From SFWF01 sp045638145 (GTDB taxonomy: Bacteria > Bacillota > Clostridia > Oscillospirales > Acutalibacteraceae): a DNA stretch of 64,000 nucleotides. Below the pieces are notes generated by a model. The model saw nothing but the letters and a program-made list of their open reading frames with translations, ran no database searches and was not told where the DNA came from. Position numbers and translations under genes: made by a program. Below, piece by piece: positions 23,740 through 33,130 of this stretch (position 1 is the stretch's first letter; each line of letters begins with the position of its first letter). Location of the stretch: positions 62,001 through 126,000 of the forward strand of contig JAZUAU010000005.1 of NCBI GenBank assembly GCA_045638145.1, given 5' to 3'.

Positions 23740-24840
23740 ATGGAAAACTTGAATGTTTTAGGCTTTGAAGACAAGGTTTCATATCTGCTTCAGACCCTTT
23801 ATGAAAAATACGGATATAAAAAATACAAGATGAGCAAGTTTGAGGAATATGACCTCTATCTTGAGAATAAAAACTTTTTAAAGAGTGCAAACGTTATTGC
23901 TTTTAATGACCCCACGGGAAAATTAATGGCATTAAAGCCAGACGTTACACTCTCAATTGCAAAAAACACCGATAAAAACGAGCGGTCGAGAAAGCTTTTC
24001 TACTGTGAGCACGTATACCGTGTTTCGGGCAATATGCATGAGTTTAAAGAGATTCCTCAGATTGGTCTTGAATTTATCGGCGAGGTTGATACCTTCTCAC
24101 TTGCAGAGGTTTTGCTTCTTGCAAAGAAAAGCCTTGCGGCGATTTCCGGAAAATACGTGCTCGACCTTTCTCACATGGGTCTGGTAATCGGACTTTTAGA
24201 TGAAACTGGTCTTCCCGCCTCGGTAAAGGAAGAGATATCGGCATCTATCGGCACTAAAAACACCTCTGAAATCAGAAAAATCTGCGAAAAGAATGCAGTT
24301 TCCGATTCTCTCACCGAAAAACTTACCGTGCTCGCATCCCTTTACGGTTCGGCTCTTGAGATTTTACCGCGTGCCCGCGAGCTTGTCGTCAATGACACAA
24401 CCGCCGCCGCAGTAGAAGAGCTCACCACCCTTTGTGAGCTTCTTGCAAGCGTAGGGGAGAGTGACAATATCAATATTGACTTCTCGGCAGTCAGCGATAT
24501 GAACTACTATAACGGCATCACCTTTTGCGGTTATGTTGAGAATATACCCGGCAGTATTCTTTCGGGCGGAAGATACGATAATCTTCTTCGAAAAATGGGT
24601 AAAAACGCGGGAGCAGTCGGATTTGCAGTATATCTTGACCTGCTTTCTTATCTTGATAATTTAACGGATGTTTACGATGTTGACGTCCTTCTTGTTTATG
24701 ATAGTAGCGTTTCTGCCGAGCGTGTCTTCGATGAACTAAATAAACTTATTGCTGAAGGCAAAAGGGTACGAATCTCGGTTACGGAGAATGTAAATATTAA
24801 ATATAAGAGTGTATTAAAACTTGAAAGTGAGGGCAAATAG
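23740..24840 (+). CDS. hisZ: ATP phosphoribosyltransferase regulatory subunit
   Basis: 366 aa. A histidyl-tRNA synthetase paralogue without aminoacylation role; it joins short HisG into the active, feedback-regulated hetero-octamer of the first histidine step. HisRS-like motif 2 region (RKLFYCEHVYRVSG, LEFIGEVDTFSLAEVLLLAK) and the late SILSGGRYDNLLRKMG are visible, while the tRNA anticodon domain is reduced. First gene of a complete his operon; hisG starts one base after its stop. Confidence 0.92.
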   Translation: MENLNVLGFEDKVSYLLQTLYEKYGYKKYKMSKFEEYDLYLENKNFLKSANVIAFNDPTGKLMALKPDVTLSIAKNTDKNERSRKLFYCEHVYRVSGNMHEFKEIPQIGLEFIGEVDTFSLAEVLLLAKKSLAAISGKYVLDLSHMGLVIGLLDETGLPASVKEEISASIGTKNTSEIRKICEKNAVSDSLTEKLTVLASLYGSALEILPRARELVVNDTTAAAVEELTTLCELLASVGESDNINIDFSAVSDMNYYNGITFCGYVENIPGSILSGGRYDNLLRKMGKNAGAVGFAVYLDLLSYLDNLTDVYDVDVLLVYDSSVSAERVFDELNKLIAEGKRVRISVTENVNIKYKSVLKLESEGK

Positions 24841-24841
24841 A

Positions 24842-25477
24842 ATGAGCGAAATGATTAATATTGCCCTTCCGAAAGGCAGACTTGGCGAAAAGGTTTACAA
24901 CCTCTTTGAATCCCTTGGCTACGGCTGTCCCTCAATCCATGAAAACAGCCGAAAGCTCGTTTTTGAGGACGAGGTAAACGGTGTTCGCTACTTCTGGGTA
25001 AAGCCCTCCGACGTTGCAATTTACGTATCAACGGGCGTTGCCGATGTTGGAGTTGTCGGCAAGGACATAATTTTAGAGCAAAGGCCTGATGTTTATGAGC
25101 TTTTAGACCTTGGCTTTGGCAAATGCAGAATGGCGGTTGCAGGCAAAAAGGGGCAGATAATGCCTACCGATAAAACTATCCGTGTTGCAACCAAATTCCC
25201 CGAGATTGCAAATAAATATTTTGCATCAAAGTCCCGAGCAATTGATATTATAAAGCTTAACGGCTCAATCGAGCTTGCCCCAATTCTCGGTATGTCGGAC
25301 GTAATCGTCGATATAGTTGAAACGGGTACAACTCTTAAGGAAAATGACCTTGAGGTTTACGAAACGATTGTAGAAATCAGCGCTAGATTTATTGCAAACA
25401 AAACGGGCTTTCGTTTTAAAACCGAAAAAATAGAACTTATGAAATCAAAAATCGAAGAGGCAATTTCAAATGATTAA
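24842..25477 (+). CDS. hisG: ATP phosphoribosyltransferase, short catalytic subunit
   Basis: 211 aa, the short form that lacks the C-terminal regulatory domain and depends on HisZ. Starts IALPKGRLGEK; GVADVGVVGKD and the phosphoribosyl-binding VDIVETGTTLKENDL are visible. The start at 24842 is placed by the GTGAGGG site at the end of hisZ. Overlaps hisD by 8 bp. Confidence 0.95.
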   Translation: MSEMINIALPKGRLGEKVYNLFESLGYGCPSIHENSRKLVFEDEVNGVRYFWVKPSDVAIYVSTGVADVGVVGKDIILEQRPDVYELLDLGFGKCRMAVAGKKGQIMPTDKTIRVATKFPEIANKYFASKSRAIDIIKLNGSIELAPILGMSDVIVDIVETGTTLKENDLEVYETIVEISARFIANKTGFRFKTEKIELMKSKIEEAISND

Positions 25478-26753
25478 AGTTTTTGACAGCAAAAAAATCG
25501 CCCTCGAGGAAATTCTCAAAAGAGAGAATGCGGCGAGCGGCGTAGAGGACATAGTAACCGACATTATTGCAAATGTCAGAGCAAACGGCGACAAGGCAAT
25601 TTTTGACTATGCCGAAAAATTTGATAAGGTAAAGCTTTCCTCGCTCGAAGTAACAAAGGCGGAAATCAACGAGGCAGTAGGTCTTGTTGAGCCCGAGTTT
25701 TTAGATATATTAAAGGAAGCGGCAGAAAATATTGCCCTTTATCACAAAAATCAGTTAAATCCCGGCTTTGAAATAAAGAAGGATAATGGTATTGTCCTCG
25801 GACAAAAGGTAACCCCTGTAGACCGCGCAGGACTTTACGTACCGGGAGGCACTGCGGCATACCCCTCCACCGTGCTTATGGATGCAATACCTGCAAAAAT
25901 CGCAGGGGTAGGGGAGCTTTGTATTGCAACACCTCCCTCAAAGGACGGCAAGGTTAATCCCGTAATACTTGCCGCCGCCCACATCGCAGGGGTGGACCGC
26001 ATATTTAAAATGGGCGGTGCGCAGGCGATTGCGGCACTTGCATACGGCACCGAAACAGTTCCCAAGGTAGATAAAATCGTAGGTCCCGGTAATGTGTTCG
26101 TAGCTGAGGCAAAGCGTCAGGTTTATGGAATCGTTTCTATTGATATGATTGCAGGTCCGAGCGAGATTTTAGTTATCGCAGACGGCACTTGCAATCCCAT
26201 TTTCGTTGCGGCAGACCTTCTCTCTCAGGCTGAACACGACAAAAACGCTACCGCTGTGCTTATTACCGACAGCGAGAAGCTTGCCGTAAAGGTATCGTCA
26301 GAGCTTGAGCGACAGATTGCCCTTCTTCCCCGTGAGGAAATTGCAAGAGCCTCTATCGATAACAATGGCAAGATTATAATTGTAGAAAATATTGATAAAG
26401 CGATTGAAATTTCAAACGCAATTGCACCCGAGCATATCGAAATATGTGTTGACGAGCCCTTTAAATATTTAGATAAGGTCAGCCACGCGGGCTCTATCTT
26501 CCTCGGTAAAATGTGTCCCGAAGCACTCGGCGACTATTTCTCGGGAACAAACCACACCCTGCCCACAAGCGGCACGGCAAGATTCTCGAGTCCTCTTTCT
26601 GTGGATGACTTTGTTAAGAAATCAGCATACAGCTACTATACAGATAATGCACTCCGCGAGGTTGCAGAGAAGGTTGCCTTCTTTGCCGAAAAGGAAGGAC
26701 TTTCCGCCCACGCGAGAAGTGCTACCGTCAGAATTAAAGGCGATATTAAATAA
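25470..26753 (+). CDS. hisD: Histidinol dehydrogenase
   Basis: 427 aa. Performs the last two oxidations, histidinol to histidine, with NAD and zinc. Signatures: DRAGLYVPGGTAAYPSTVLM, MIAGPSEILVIADG, the zinc ligands in LLSQAEHDKNA, and EHIEICVDEP, followed by GDYFSGTNHTLPTSGTARF. Overlaps hisG, implying coupled translation. Confidence 0.97.
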   Translation: MIKVFDSKKIALEEILKRENAASGVEDIVTDIIANVRANGDKAIFDYAEKFDKVKLSSLEVTKAEINEAVGLVEPEFLDILKEAAENIALYHKNQLNPGFEIKKDNGIVLGQKVTPVDRAGLYVPGGTAAYPSTVLMDAIPAKIAGVGELCIATPPSKDGKVNPVILAAAHIAGVDRIFKMGGAQAIAALAYGTETVPKVDKIVGPGNVFVAEAKRQVYGIVSIDMIAGPSEILVIADGTCNPIFVAADLLSQAEHDKNATAVLITDSEKLAVKVSSELERQIALLPREEIARASIDNNGKIIIVENIDKAIEISNAIAPEHIEICVDEPFKYLDKVSHAGSIFLGKMCPEALGDYFSGTNHTLPTSGTARFSSPLSVDDFVKKSAYSYYTDNALREVAEKVAFFAEKEGLSAHARSATVRIKGDIK

Positions 26754-26767
26754 AGGAGAAATTCCCT

Positions 26768-27832
26768 GTGAGCAGATTTTTAAGCGACCGCTTCGCCACC
26801 CTCACTCCCTACACACCGGGTGAGCAACCTCGCGACCAACAATACATAAAACTGAATACCAACGAGTCACCCTTTCCGCCCTCTCCAAAGGTTCTCGAGG
26901 CTGTAAACGGTGACGAGGTAAAGAAACTGAATTTATACCCCGACCCGACCGCAAGCGCTCTTATTTCGGAGCTTGCAGAATTTTTCGGGGTTGAGAAGAA
27001 AAACGTCTTCGTTTCAAACGGCTCGGATGATATTTTGAACTTCTCGTTTATGGCGTTTTGCGATAAGAAAAACGGCGCTATTTTCCCCGAAATCAGCTAT
27101 GGATTTTACGAGGTTTACGCTCATCTTTGTGGAATCGAGTATAAAAAGGTACCCCTTCTGCCCGATTTTTCGATTAACCCTGCCGACTACTTTAACGCAA
27201 ATGGAATGGTTGTAATCGCAAACCCCAACGCCCCCACAGGTCTTGCCATCAGCCACACTCAGGTTGAGGAAATTGTGAAAGCAAACCCCGACAGGGTAGT
27301 CCTTATCGACGAGGCTTACGTTGATTTTGGCGCAGAAAGTGCCGTAGCGCTAACAAAGAAATACGAGAATCTTCTCGTTGTGCAGACCTATTCAAAATCT
27401 CGCTCCCTTGCAGGCGCGCGTCTCGGCTTTGCGATAGCAAATGAAAACCTGATTGCCGACCTTAACACAATCAAGTTTTCGACCAACCCCTACGATATAA
27501 ACCGACTGACTCAAATTGCGGGAATTGCGGCACTTCGCGATGCTGATTATTATAAGGAATGCAATAAAAACACTGCGGAAATCCGCGAATATACAAAGGA
27601 AGAGCTTAAAAAGAGAGACTTCCAAATGACCGATTCTCTTGCAAACTTTATCTTTGTTAAATCTGATAAAATCAAGGGATGGGACTATTATTTCTCCCTT
27701 AAAAACGAGGGCGTTCTTGTCCGCCATTTCTCGAGTGACAAGATTAAAGACTTTGTCAGAATCACAATAGGTACTCGTGAACAGATGGACGCACTACTAA
27801 AAGCTACGGATAAGATTTTAGGTGAGGTATAA
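26768..27832 (+). CDS. hisC: Histidinol-phosphate aminotransferase
   Basis: 354 aa, PLP-dependent. Begins at GTG with AAAGGAG upstream. NTNESPFPPSPKV near the N-terminus, ANPNAPTGLAI, the DEAYVDFG loop and the PLP lysine in YSKSRSLAGARLGFAI. Hands histidinol phosphate onward; hisB follows two bases later. Confidence 0.95.
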   Translation: MSRFLSDRFATLTPYTPGEQPRDQQYIKLNTNESPFPPSPKVLEAVNGDEVKKLNLYPDPTASALISELAEFFGVEKKNVFVSNGSDDILNFSFMAFCDKKNGAIFPEISYGFYEVYAHLCGIEYKKVPLLPDFSINPADYFNANGMVVIANPNAPTGLAISHTQVEEIVKANPDRVVLIDEAYVDFGAESAVALTKKYENLLVVQTYSKSRSLAGARLGFAIANENLIADLNTIKFSTNPYDINRLTQIAGIAALRDADYYKECNKNTAEIREYTKEELKKRDFQMTDSLANFIFVKSDKIKGWDYYFSLKNEGVLVRHFSSDKIKDFVRITIGTREQMDALLKATDKILGEV

Positions 27833-27834
27833 TT

Positions 27835-28422
27835 ATGAGACAATATGAAATTAAAAGAACTACCAAAGAAACCGACATTCTGCTTTCCTTAAACCTTGAC
27901 GGAAAGGGAGAGAGCAATATAAAATCGGGCAACGGCTTTATGGACCACATGCTGACCCTTTTTGCCCGTCATGGCGGCTTTGACTTAAACGTTGTTTGCA
28001 ACGGCGATACCGAAGTTGATTTTCACCACTCTGCAGAGGATATAGGCATCTGCCTCGGCAAGGCGCTTTCGGAGGCACTCGGTGATATGAAGGGAATCTA
28101 CCGCTATGGAAATATCATTCTGCCTATGGACGAGGCACTCGTTCTTGTTGCGGTTGACATTTCGGGTAGAGCACACTTGTCTATGGATTTACCCTTACCC
28201 AGCACAAGAGTGGGGTTTTTTGATACTGAGCTTGTAGAGGAATTCTTTGAAGCCTTCGTTCGAAACGCAGGTATTACCTTACATATAAAGGAGCTTTCGG
28301 GCTCTAATACCCACCACATAATTGAGGGCTGCTTCAAGGCGGTCGGCAGAGTGCTTAAAATGGCTGTAGCCATTGATACCGCAAATGCCGACAAGATTCC
28401 TTCAACCAAGGGAGTTTTATAA
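27835..28422 (+). CDS. hisB: Imidazoleglycerol-phosphate dehydratase
   Basis: 195 aa, monofunctional (no phosphatase domain). The two manganese sites are visible as GFMDHMLTLFARHGGFD with DFHHSAEDIGICLG, and LHIKELSGSNTHHIIEG-type histidines near the C-terminus. A histidinol-phosphatase is not in this operon; the HAD protein at 32.1 kb is not obviously one. Stop overlaps the hisH start by one base. Confidence 0.96.
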   Translation: MRQYEIKRTTKETDILLSLNLDGKGESNIKSGNGFMDHMLTLFARHGGFDLNVVCNGDTEVDFHHSAEDIGICLGKALSEALGDMKGIYRYGNIILPMDEALVLVAVDISGRAHLSMDLPLPSTRVGFFDTELVEEFFEAFVRNAGITLHIKELSGSNTHHIIEGCFKAVGRVLKMAVAIDTANADKIPSTKGVL

Positions 28423-29039
28423 TGATAGCAATAGTGGACTATTCGGTAGGCAACCTTTTCAGCCTTTCATCCTCACTTAAAATGGTCGGCGCAGAGGCTG
28501 TTGTAACGGGGGATGCCGAAGTTATTCGCAAAGCGGACAAGATTCTGCTTCCCGGTGTCGGTGCTTTTTCCGATGCAATAGCAAAGCTCCGCGCTACAGG
28601 ACTTGATAAAGTCATTGTCGAAGAAGCTAAAAACGGCAAGCCGCTTCTTGGTATCTGCCTCGGTATGCAGATGCTTTTCGAGAAGAGCTATGAATACGGC
28701 GAATATGAGGGGTTAGGGCTTATTCCCGGTGCTGTAAAACCCATTAAGCCTGTAATTGCTGAGGACTTAAAGGTGCCCCATATCGGTTGGAACGGGCTAA
28801 TCTTCCCTAAAGACAAGCCAAAATCCAAGCTCTTTAAATATTTAGATGAAGGCGACTGTATGTATTTTGTTCATTCCTACTATGCCGCCGATTGTGAGAC
28901 TTATGTTACCTCGGTAACAGAATACGGCGCTATCCTTACCGCCTCTGCCGAAAACGGAAACGTTTACGGTATGCAGTTTCACCCTGAAAAGAGCGGAGAA
29001 AAGGGACTGTTAATACTTAAAGCATTTTGTGAGTTGTAA
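28422..29039 (+). CDS. hisH: Imidazole glycerol phosphate synthase, glutaminase subunit
   Basis: 205 aa, class I glutamine amidotransferase. Catalytic Cys in LLGICLGMQMLFEKS, the oxyanion segment LPGVGAFSDAI, and the His-Glu pair in GMQFHPEKSGEKG. Supplies ammonia to HisF, encoded two genes downstream. Confidence 0.96.
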   Translation: MIAIVDYSVGNLFSLSSSLKMVGAEAVVTGDAEVIRKADKILLPGVGAFSDAIAKLRATGLDKVIVEEAKNGKPLLGICLGMQMLFEKSYEYGEYEGLGLIPGAVKPIKPVIAEDLKVPHIGWNGLIFPKDKPKSKLFKYLDEGDCMYFVHSYYAADCETYVTSVTEYGAILTASAENGNVYGMQFHPEKSGEKGLLILKAFCEL

Positions 29040-29042
29040 TTT

Positions 29043-29759
29043 ATGAAAATTTTTCCTGCAATAGATTTGTACGAGGGCAAGGCCGTTCGCCTTTACAAGG
29101 GCGATTATAACGATATGACCGTTTACAGCGAGCACCCCGAAAGGGTAGCCGAGTATTTTAAAAATGCGGGCGCTGAGTTTATACATACCGTAGACCTCGA
29201 GGGTGCGCGTGACGGAAACACCCCGAATATTGAAACCGTTAAAAAGATAATAGATGTGAGTGGACTCAAGGTTCAGATTGGCGGAGGTGTCAGAAGCGAG
29301 GAGGTAATAAAGCGTTACCTTGATGCAGGCGTTCACCGTGTCATTCTCGGCACTGCCGCCGCAACAAACCCCGAATTTTTGGCGGAAATGGGAGCAAAAT
29401 ACGGAGCACAAATAGCCGTTGGCTGCGACCTGAAGGACGGCTATGTTGCAACAAAGGGCTGGCGTGAGACCACATCCGAAACAGGCGAGCAGTTCTTCGA
29501 GCGAGTTTGCAATCTCGGTATTAAAACCGTCATTTGCACCGATATCAGCCGTGACGGAGCAATGAAGGGCACCAACACCGACCTTTACAAGACCCTTTCT
29601 GAAAAATTCAACATCGATATCATCGCTTCGGGCGGTGTTACCGATATGAATGATATTATCCGTCTTCGTGATATGGGAATGTACGGCGCAATTTTAGGTA
29701 AAGCCTTTTATACGGGCGCTATCAATCTTAAAGAAGCAATAGAGGAGGCAACGAAATGA
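29043..29759 (+). CDS. hisA: Phosphoribosylformimino-5-aminoimidazole carboxamide ribotide isomerase
   Basis: 238 aa, an eight-fold beta/alpha barrel. PAIDLYEGKAVRLYKGDY at the start with the catalytic Asp, QIGGGVRSEE for the first phosphate site and DIIASGGVTDMNDI for the second. Overlaps hisF by four bases (ATGA). Confidence 0.96.
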   Translation: MKIFPAIDLYEGKAVRLYKGDYNDMTVYSEHPERVAEYFKNAGAEFIHTVDLEGARDGNTPNIETVKKIIDVSGLKVQIGGGVRSEEVIKRYLDAGVHRVILGTAAATNPEFLAEMGAKYGAQIAVGCDLKDGYVATKGWRETTSETGEQFFERVCNLGIKTVICTDISRDGAMKGTNTDLYKTLSEKFNIDIIASGGVTDMNDIIRLRDMGMYGAILGKAFYTGAINLKEAIEEATK

Positions 29760-30514
29760 TTACCAAAAGAATAATACCTTGCCTTGACGTCAAGGACGGC
29801 AGAGTTGTAAAGGGTGTAAACTTTTTAGGACTTGCCGACGTTTCCTCTCCTGTAAAACTTGCAAAGTTTTACAGTGAAAACGGCGCAGACGAGCTTGTTT
29901 TCTACGATATTACTGCTTCAAGCGAGGGAAGAAAGCTCTTTACGGACATTCTAACCGAGGTAGCGTCTGAGATTTTTATTCCTTTAACCGTTGGCGGCGG
30001 AATAAACACCCTCGATGATTTTGACCGCGTACTCAAATGCGGCGCAGATAAGGTAAGTGTAAATTCGGGTGCAATCCGTAATCCCTCTCTTATCGGTGAA
30101 GCGGCAAAGCGCTACGGCGACCAATGTGTTGTCCTTTCGGCAGATATAAAACGTGTCGACGGCAAATTTACACTCTTTGCAAAGGGTGGCAGAGAAAATA
30201 CGGGCATTGACGCTATCGAGTGGATAAAGCGCGGCGCAGATGCCGGCGCGGGTGAAATTGTTGTAAACAGTATCGACACCGACGGAGTTAAAAACGGCTT
30301 CGACCTCGAAATGCTCGACGCTGTTTGTAATGCCGTATCGGTCCCCGTTATTGCATCGGGCGGTGCGGGTGGAATCGACCATTTCAAAACACTTTTCCAT
30401 TCACTTCCAAAGGTTGATGCAGGTCTTGCCGCATCCATTTTCCACTTTGGAGAGGTAAGTATCAAGCAACTAAAAGAAGAACTTGCCCGCGACGGCATAA
30501 TAGTCAGGAGATAG
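29756..30514 (+). CDS. hisF: Imidazole glycerol phosphate synthase, cyclase subunit
   Basis: 252 aa barrel, sister of HisA. IPCLDVKDGRVVKGVNFLGL carries the catalytic Asp; TVGGGINTLDDFDRVLKCGA and VIASGGAGGIDHF form the phosphate sites. Pairs with HisH; hisIE follows after 4 bp. Confidence 0.97.
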   Translation: MITKRIIPCLDVKDGRVVKGVNFLGLADVSSPVKLAKFYSENGADELVFYDITASSEGRKLFTDILTEVASEIFIPLTVGGGINTLDDFDRVLKCGADKVSVNSGAIRNPSLIGEAAKRYGDQCVVLSADIKRVDGKFTLFAKGGRENTGIDAIEWIKRGADAGAGEIVVNSIDTDGVKNGFDLEMLDAVCNAVSVPVIASGGAGGIDHFKTLFHSLPKVDAGLAASIFHFGEVSIKQLKEELARDGIIVRR

Positions 30515-30518
30515 AATT

Positions 30519-31169
30519 ATGATTAATATAGATGAACTTAAATTTGATGAAAAGGGACTTATCCCCGCAATAGTCCAGGATGCCACCTCTAAAAAGGTGC
30601 TCACCCTCGCTTATATGAACCGTGAGAGCCTCGAGATAAGCATTAAGGAGCAGAAAACCTGCTTCTTCTCTCGTTCAAGACAGGAGCTTTGGAGAAAAGG
30701 GGAGACCTCGGGCAACTTCCAGCACATTGTCAGCATTACTGCCGACTGTGATAAGGATGCTCTCGTAGTTCTCGTAAATAAAGACGGTCCGGCTTGTCAT
30801 ACAGGTACAGACTCCTGCTTTACAAAAGAGGTATTCCTGAGTGATGAAAACCACGCTTTTTCAATGGACGGACTGTACGAGCTTCTCGTCGGCAGAAAAG
30901 AAACTCAGCCTGAAGGCTCGTATACAACTTACCTTTTCCAAAAGGGAATCGACAAGATTCTCAAAAAGGTTGGAGAAGAATGCACCGAGGTTATTATCGC
31001 AGGCAAGGCTGACGATAAGGCTGAAACGGTTTATGAAATTGCCGATCTCGCTTATCACGTAATGGTGCTTATGGTAGAGATAGGAATTTCAGTTGATGAC
31101 ATAAAGCGTGAACTCGCTTCCCGTCACGTTATTGACCACAAGGTCAAGCAGGAAAAAATGACAAATTAA
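30519..31169 (+). CDS. hisIE: Bifunctional phosphoribosyl-AMP cyclohydrolase / phosphoribosyl-ATP pyrophosphatase
   Basis: 216 aa fusion. Residues 1-110 are the cyclohydrolase: CFFSRSRQELWRKGETSGNF and the metal-binding ADCDKDALVVLV with CHTGTDSCF. Residues 115-216 are the MazG-like pyrophosphatase: KVGEECTEVIIAGKADDK and YEIADLAYHVMVLM. Last gene of the operon. Its TAA stop coincides with the left end of a MITE-like element. Confidence 0.96.
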   Translation: MINIDELKFDEKGLIPAIVQDATSKKVLTLAYMNRESLEISIKEQKTCFFSRSRQELWRKGETSGNFQHIVSITADCDKDALVVLVNKDGPACHTGTDSCFTKEVFLSDENHAFSMDGLYELLVGRKETQPEGSYTTYLFQKGIDKILKKVGEECTEVIIAGKADDKAETVYEIADLAYHVMVLMVEIGISVDDIKRELASRHVIDHKVKQEKMTN

Positions 31170-31441
31170 GCAGAGGAGTAGTATCCGAACTCGCCTAAAA
31201 CGGCATAATTTAGGCGCTTTTCGGATTACTGTCGGCGGCAGGCGACGGCCTTGCCCCCTCCACTGCACCAAAAATCACACAAAATTCTGCTCGTTTTAGG
31301 TCGCAGAATTTTCACAGTGCCGATTTTTGCATCGGCAAGACACAAAACGCAGCTAATCCTAAAGGATTAGCGAGTATTTTAACACAGCAGAGGCTAAAAT
31401 CGGCCTGTCAAAATCGGGTTCAGATATTACTCCTCTGCTTA
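31167..31441. mobile_element. MITE-like element with 23-bp terminal inverted repeats and TA flanks
   Basis: Ends at 31168-31190 and 31418-31440 are inverted copies matching at 21 of 23 bases (outermost AAGCAGAGGAGT). TA lies at both outer edges, as in insertions of mariner/IS630-type elements. No ORF is inside. Internal hairpins are numerous: CGCCTAAA/TTTAGGCG, AAAATTCTGC/GCAGAATTTT, GCCGAT/ATCGGC and GCTAATCC/GGATTAGC. The left TA forms part of the hisIE stop codon, and the element fills the gap to mgtC; it may also terminate the his transcript. Confidence 0.75.
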
Positions 31442-31458
31442 AACGGAGGTAAAGAAAA

Positions 31459-32151
31459 ATGGCAGAATTTTTCGCAAATTTCGGATATGAAATAGAGCTT
31501 ATAATCAGACTTTTCGTTGCCGCTCTGCTCGGCGGTGTAATCGGTATCGAGCGTGCCCGTACCAATCACGAAGCGGGTCTTCGTACCCACCTTCTCGTCT
31601 GCCTCGGTGCAGCAGGAGTTATGTGTATGAGTGATATGATGTATGGTCATTTAGGTTTTACAGGTGATGTAGGCAGAATTGGTGCACAGGTTGTAAACGG
31701 ACTCGGTTTCCTTGGTGCAGGCTGTATTATCGTCAGCGGAAACAGAATCAAGGGTCTCACCACCGCGGCAGGTCTTTGGACTACTGCTTGCATAGGACTT
31801 TCTATCGGAATGGGGCTCTATGTTATTTCTGTTTCAATGGTAGTGATAATGCTTCTTGCAATGTTTGGATTAAAGCCTATTGCAGGAAAACTTCAGAAGC
31901 TACATAAAAAACAGATTTTCACCCTTCGTATGAAGGTTACCGACCGCACATGTGTAAACCGAATTGTTGACACCGTAAACGACCACGAGTGTGACATTAC
32001 TGCGGCAAAGATAGGGGAGGACAACACCGTAACCGTAACCCTCGCAAAGACTACCGAGGATATGGTTGACGGACTCTGCGGAGCACTGATTAAAATCAGC
32101 AAGGTGCAGAATGTAGAAATAATTAATGGGGTACTAAAAAATGAAAACTAA
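31459..32151 (+). CDS. MgtC/SapB family membrane protein
   Basis: 230 aa. Four or five membrane helices in residues 10-135, with the family core ALLGGVIGIERARTNHEAGL then RTHLLVCLGAAG, and GLGFLGAGCII with GLTTAAGLWTTACIGLSIGM. A C-terminal ACT-like cytoplasmic domain follows (residues 145-225). The family affects magnesium homeostasis and ATP synthase activity in pathogens; its role in commensal Clostridia is unclear. Overlaps the HAD gene by 11 bp. Confidence 0.9.
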   Translation: MAEFFANFGYEIELIIRLFVAALLGGVIGIERARTNHEAGLRTHLLVCLGAAGVMCMSDMMYGHLGFTGDVGRIGAQVVNGLGFLGAGCIIVSGNRIKGLTTAAGLWTTACIGLSIGMGLYVISVSMVVIMLLAMFGLKPIAGKLQKLHKKQIFTLRMKVTDRTCVNRIVDTVNDHECDITAAKIGEDNTVTVTLAKTTEDMVDGLCGALIKISKVQNVEIINGVLKNEN

Positions 32152-32941
32152 AGATGACATCAAAAATATTAAACTTTTCCTTTTTGATATGGACGGCACT
32201 CTCTATCTCGGAGACAATCTTTTCACATTTACAACAGAGCTTTTGGACACTATAAAGCGCACGGGTGGAAGATATATGTTTATGACAAACAATTCTTCCA
32301 AAAGCGTTGTAGATTATATAAAGAAGCTTCGAAAACTGGGAATAGAAAGTAGTTATGACGAGTTTATGACCTCGTCTCAGGCAACTGCCTTTTATCTTAA
32401 AAAGCATCACTCTGCAGCTCGCCTTTATGTATGCGGGACAGAATCTCTTAAAGAGGAGCTTCGCGCAAACGGCTTTACCATCACCGAAAACCTTGACGAG
32501 GTTGACGTTATAGTAATGGGCAACGATAACGAGCTTACCTTTAAAAAGCTTGAGGATGTCTGCAAGCTACTGCTCGCCCGAGACCTGCCCTATATTGCAA
32601 CAAATCCTGACTATGTGTGTCCCACAGAATTCGGTAGTGTTCCCGATTGCGGAAGCGTTTGCGATATGATTTATAACTGTACTAAAAAGCGCCCAATATT
32701 CATCGGCAAGCCCGAAGCGTTAATGCCTTTGCTAGCAATGGAAAAGGCGGGCGTAACGCCGGAGGAAACTGCAGTAGTAGGGGACAGGATCTATACCGAC
32801 GTTAAGAGTGGACTAAACTCAGGTGCCCTTGCTATACTTGTTATGAGCGGCGAAACCGACGAGCAAATCCTAGCGGCATCGCAAGACAAGCCTGACCTAA
32901 TTCTTTTAGACTGTTCTGAAATTACAGAAGCAATAAAATAA
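32141..32941 (+). CDS. HAD-superfamily phosphatase, NagD-like
   Basis: 266 aa. Motif I DMDGTLYLGD (residues 15-24), motif II TNNSSKS, a C2-type cap domain in the middle, the Lys in FIGKPEALM and motif IV VVGDRIYTDVKSGLNSG. Such proteins dephosphorylate small sugar or nucleotide phosphates. Translationally coupled to the MgtC-like gene; followed by a strong terminator. Substrate unknown. Confidence 0.88.
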   Translation: MKTKDDIKNIKLFLFDMDGTLYLGDNLFTFTTELLDTIKRTGGRYMFMTNNSSKSVVDYIKKLRKLGIESSYDEFMTSSQATAFYLKKHHSAARLYVCGTESLKEELRANGFTITENLDEVDVIVMGNDNELTFKKLEDVCKLLLARDLPYIATNPDYVCPTEFGSVPDCGSVCDMIYNCTKKRPIFIGKPEALMPLLAMEKAGVTPEETAVVGDRIYTDVKSGLNSGALAILVMSGETDEQILAASQDKPDLILLDCSEITEAIK

Positions 32942-32950
32942 CGTATATTA

Positions 32951-32986
32951 CTACCCCGAAATATTAAAATTTCGGGGTAGTTTTTT
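32951..32986 (+). terminator. Terminator after the HAD phosphatase
   Basis: CTACCCCGAAAT (32951-32962) pairs with ATTTCGGGGTAG (32969-32980), 12 bp perfect, then TTTTTT. Confidence 0.92.
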
Positions 32987-33045
32987 ACACATTGTATATA
33001 TTTAGAAAAATTTGCTAAAATTTTAACGATTTACCTATTTACAAT

Positions 33046-33073
33046 TTGATATAAAAGTAGTACAATATACAAT
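33046..33073 (+). promoter_or_regulatory. Probable promoter of the pyruvate oxidoreductase gene
   Basis: TTGATA (33046-33051), a 16-bp spacer and TACAAT (33068-33073), about 58 bp before the start codon. An overlapping TACAAT at 33061 makes the exact -10 uncertain. Confidence 0.5.
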
Positions 33074-33130
33074 GTATGGGAATGTGAAAATATGCGTTCC
33101 CGATTGACAAAATCAAGGAGGAAAACTTTC

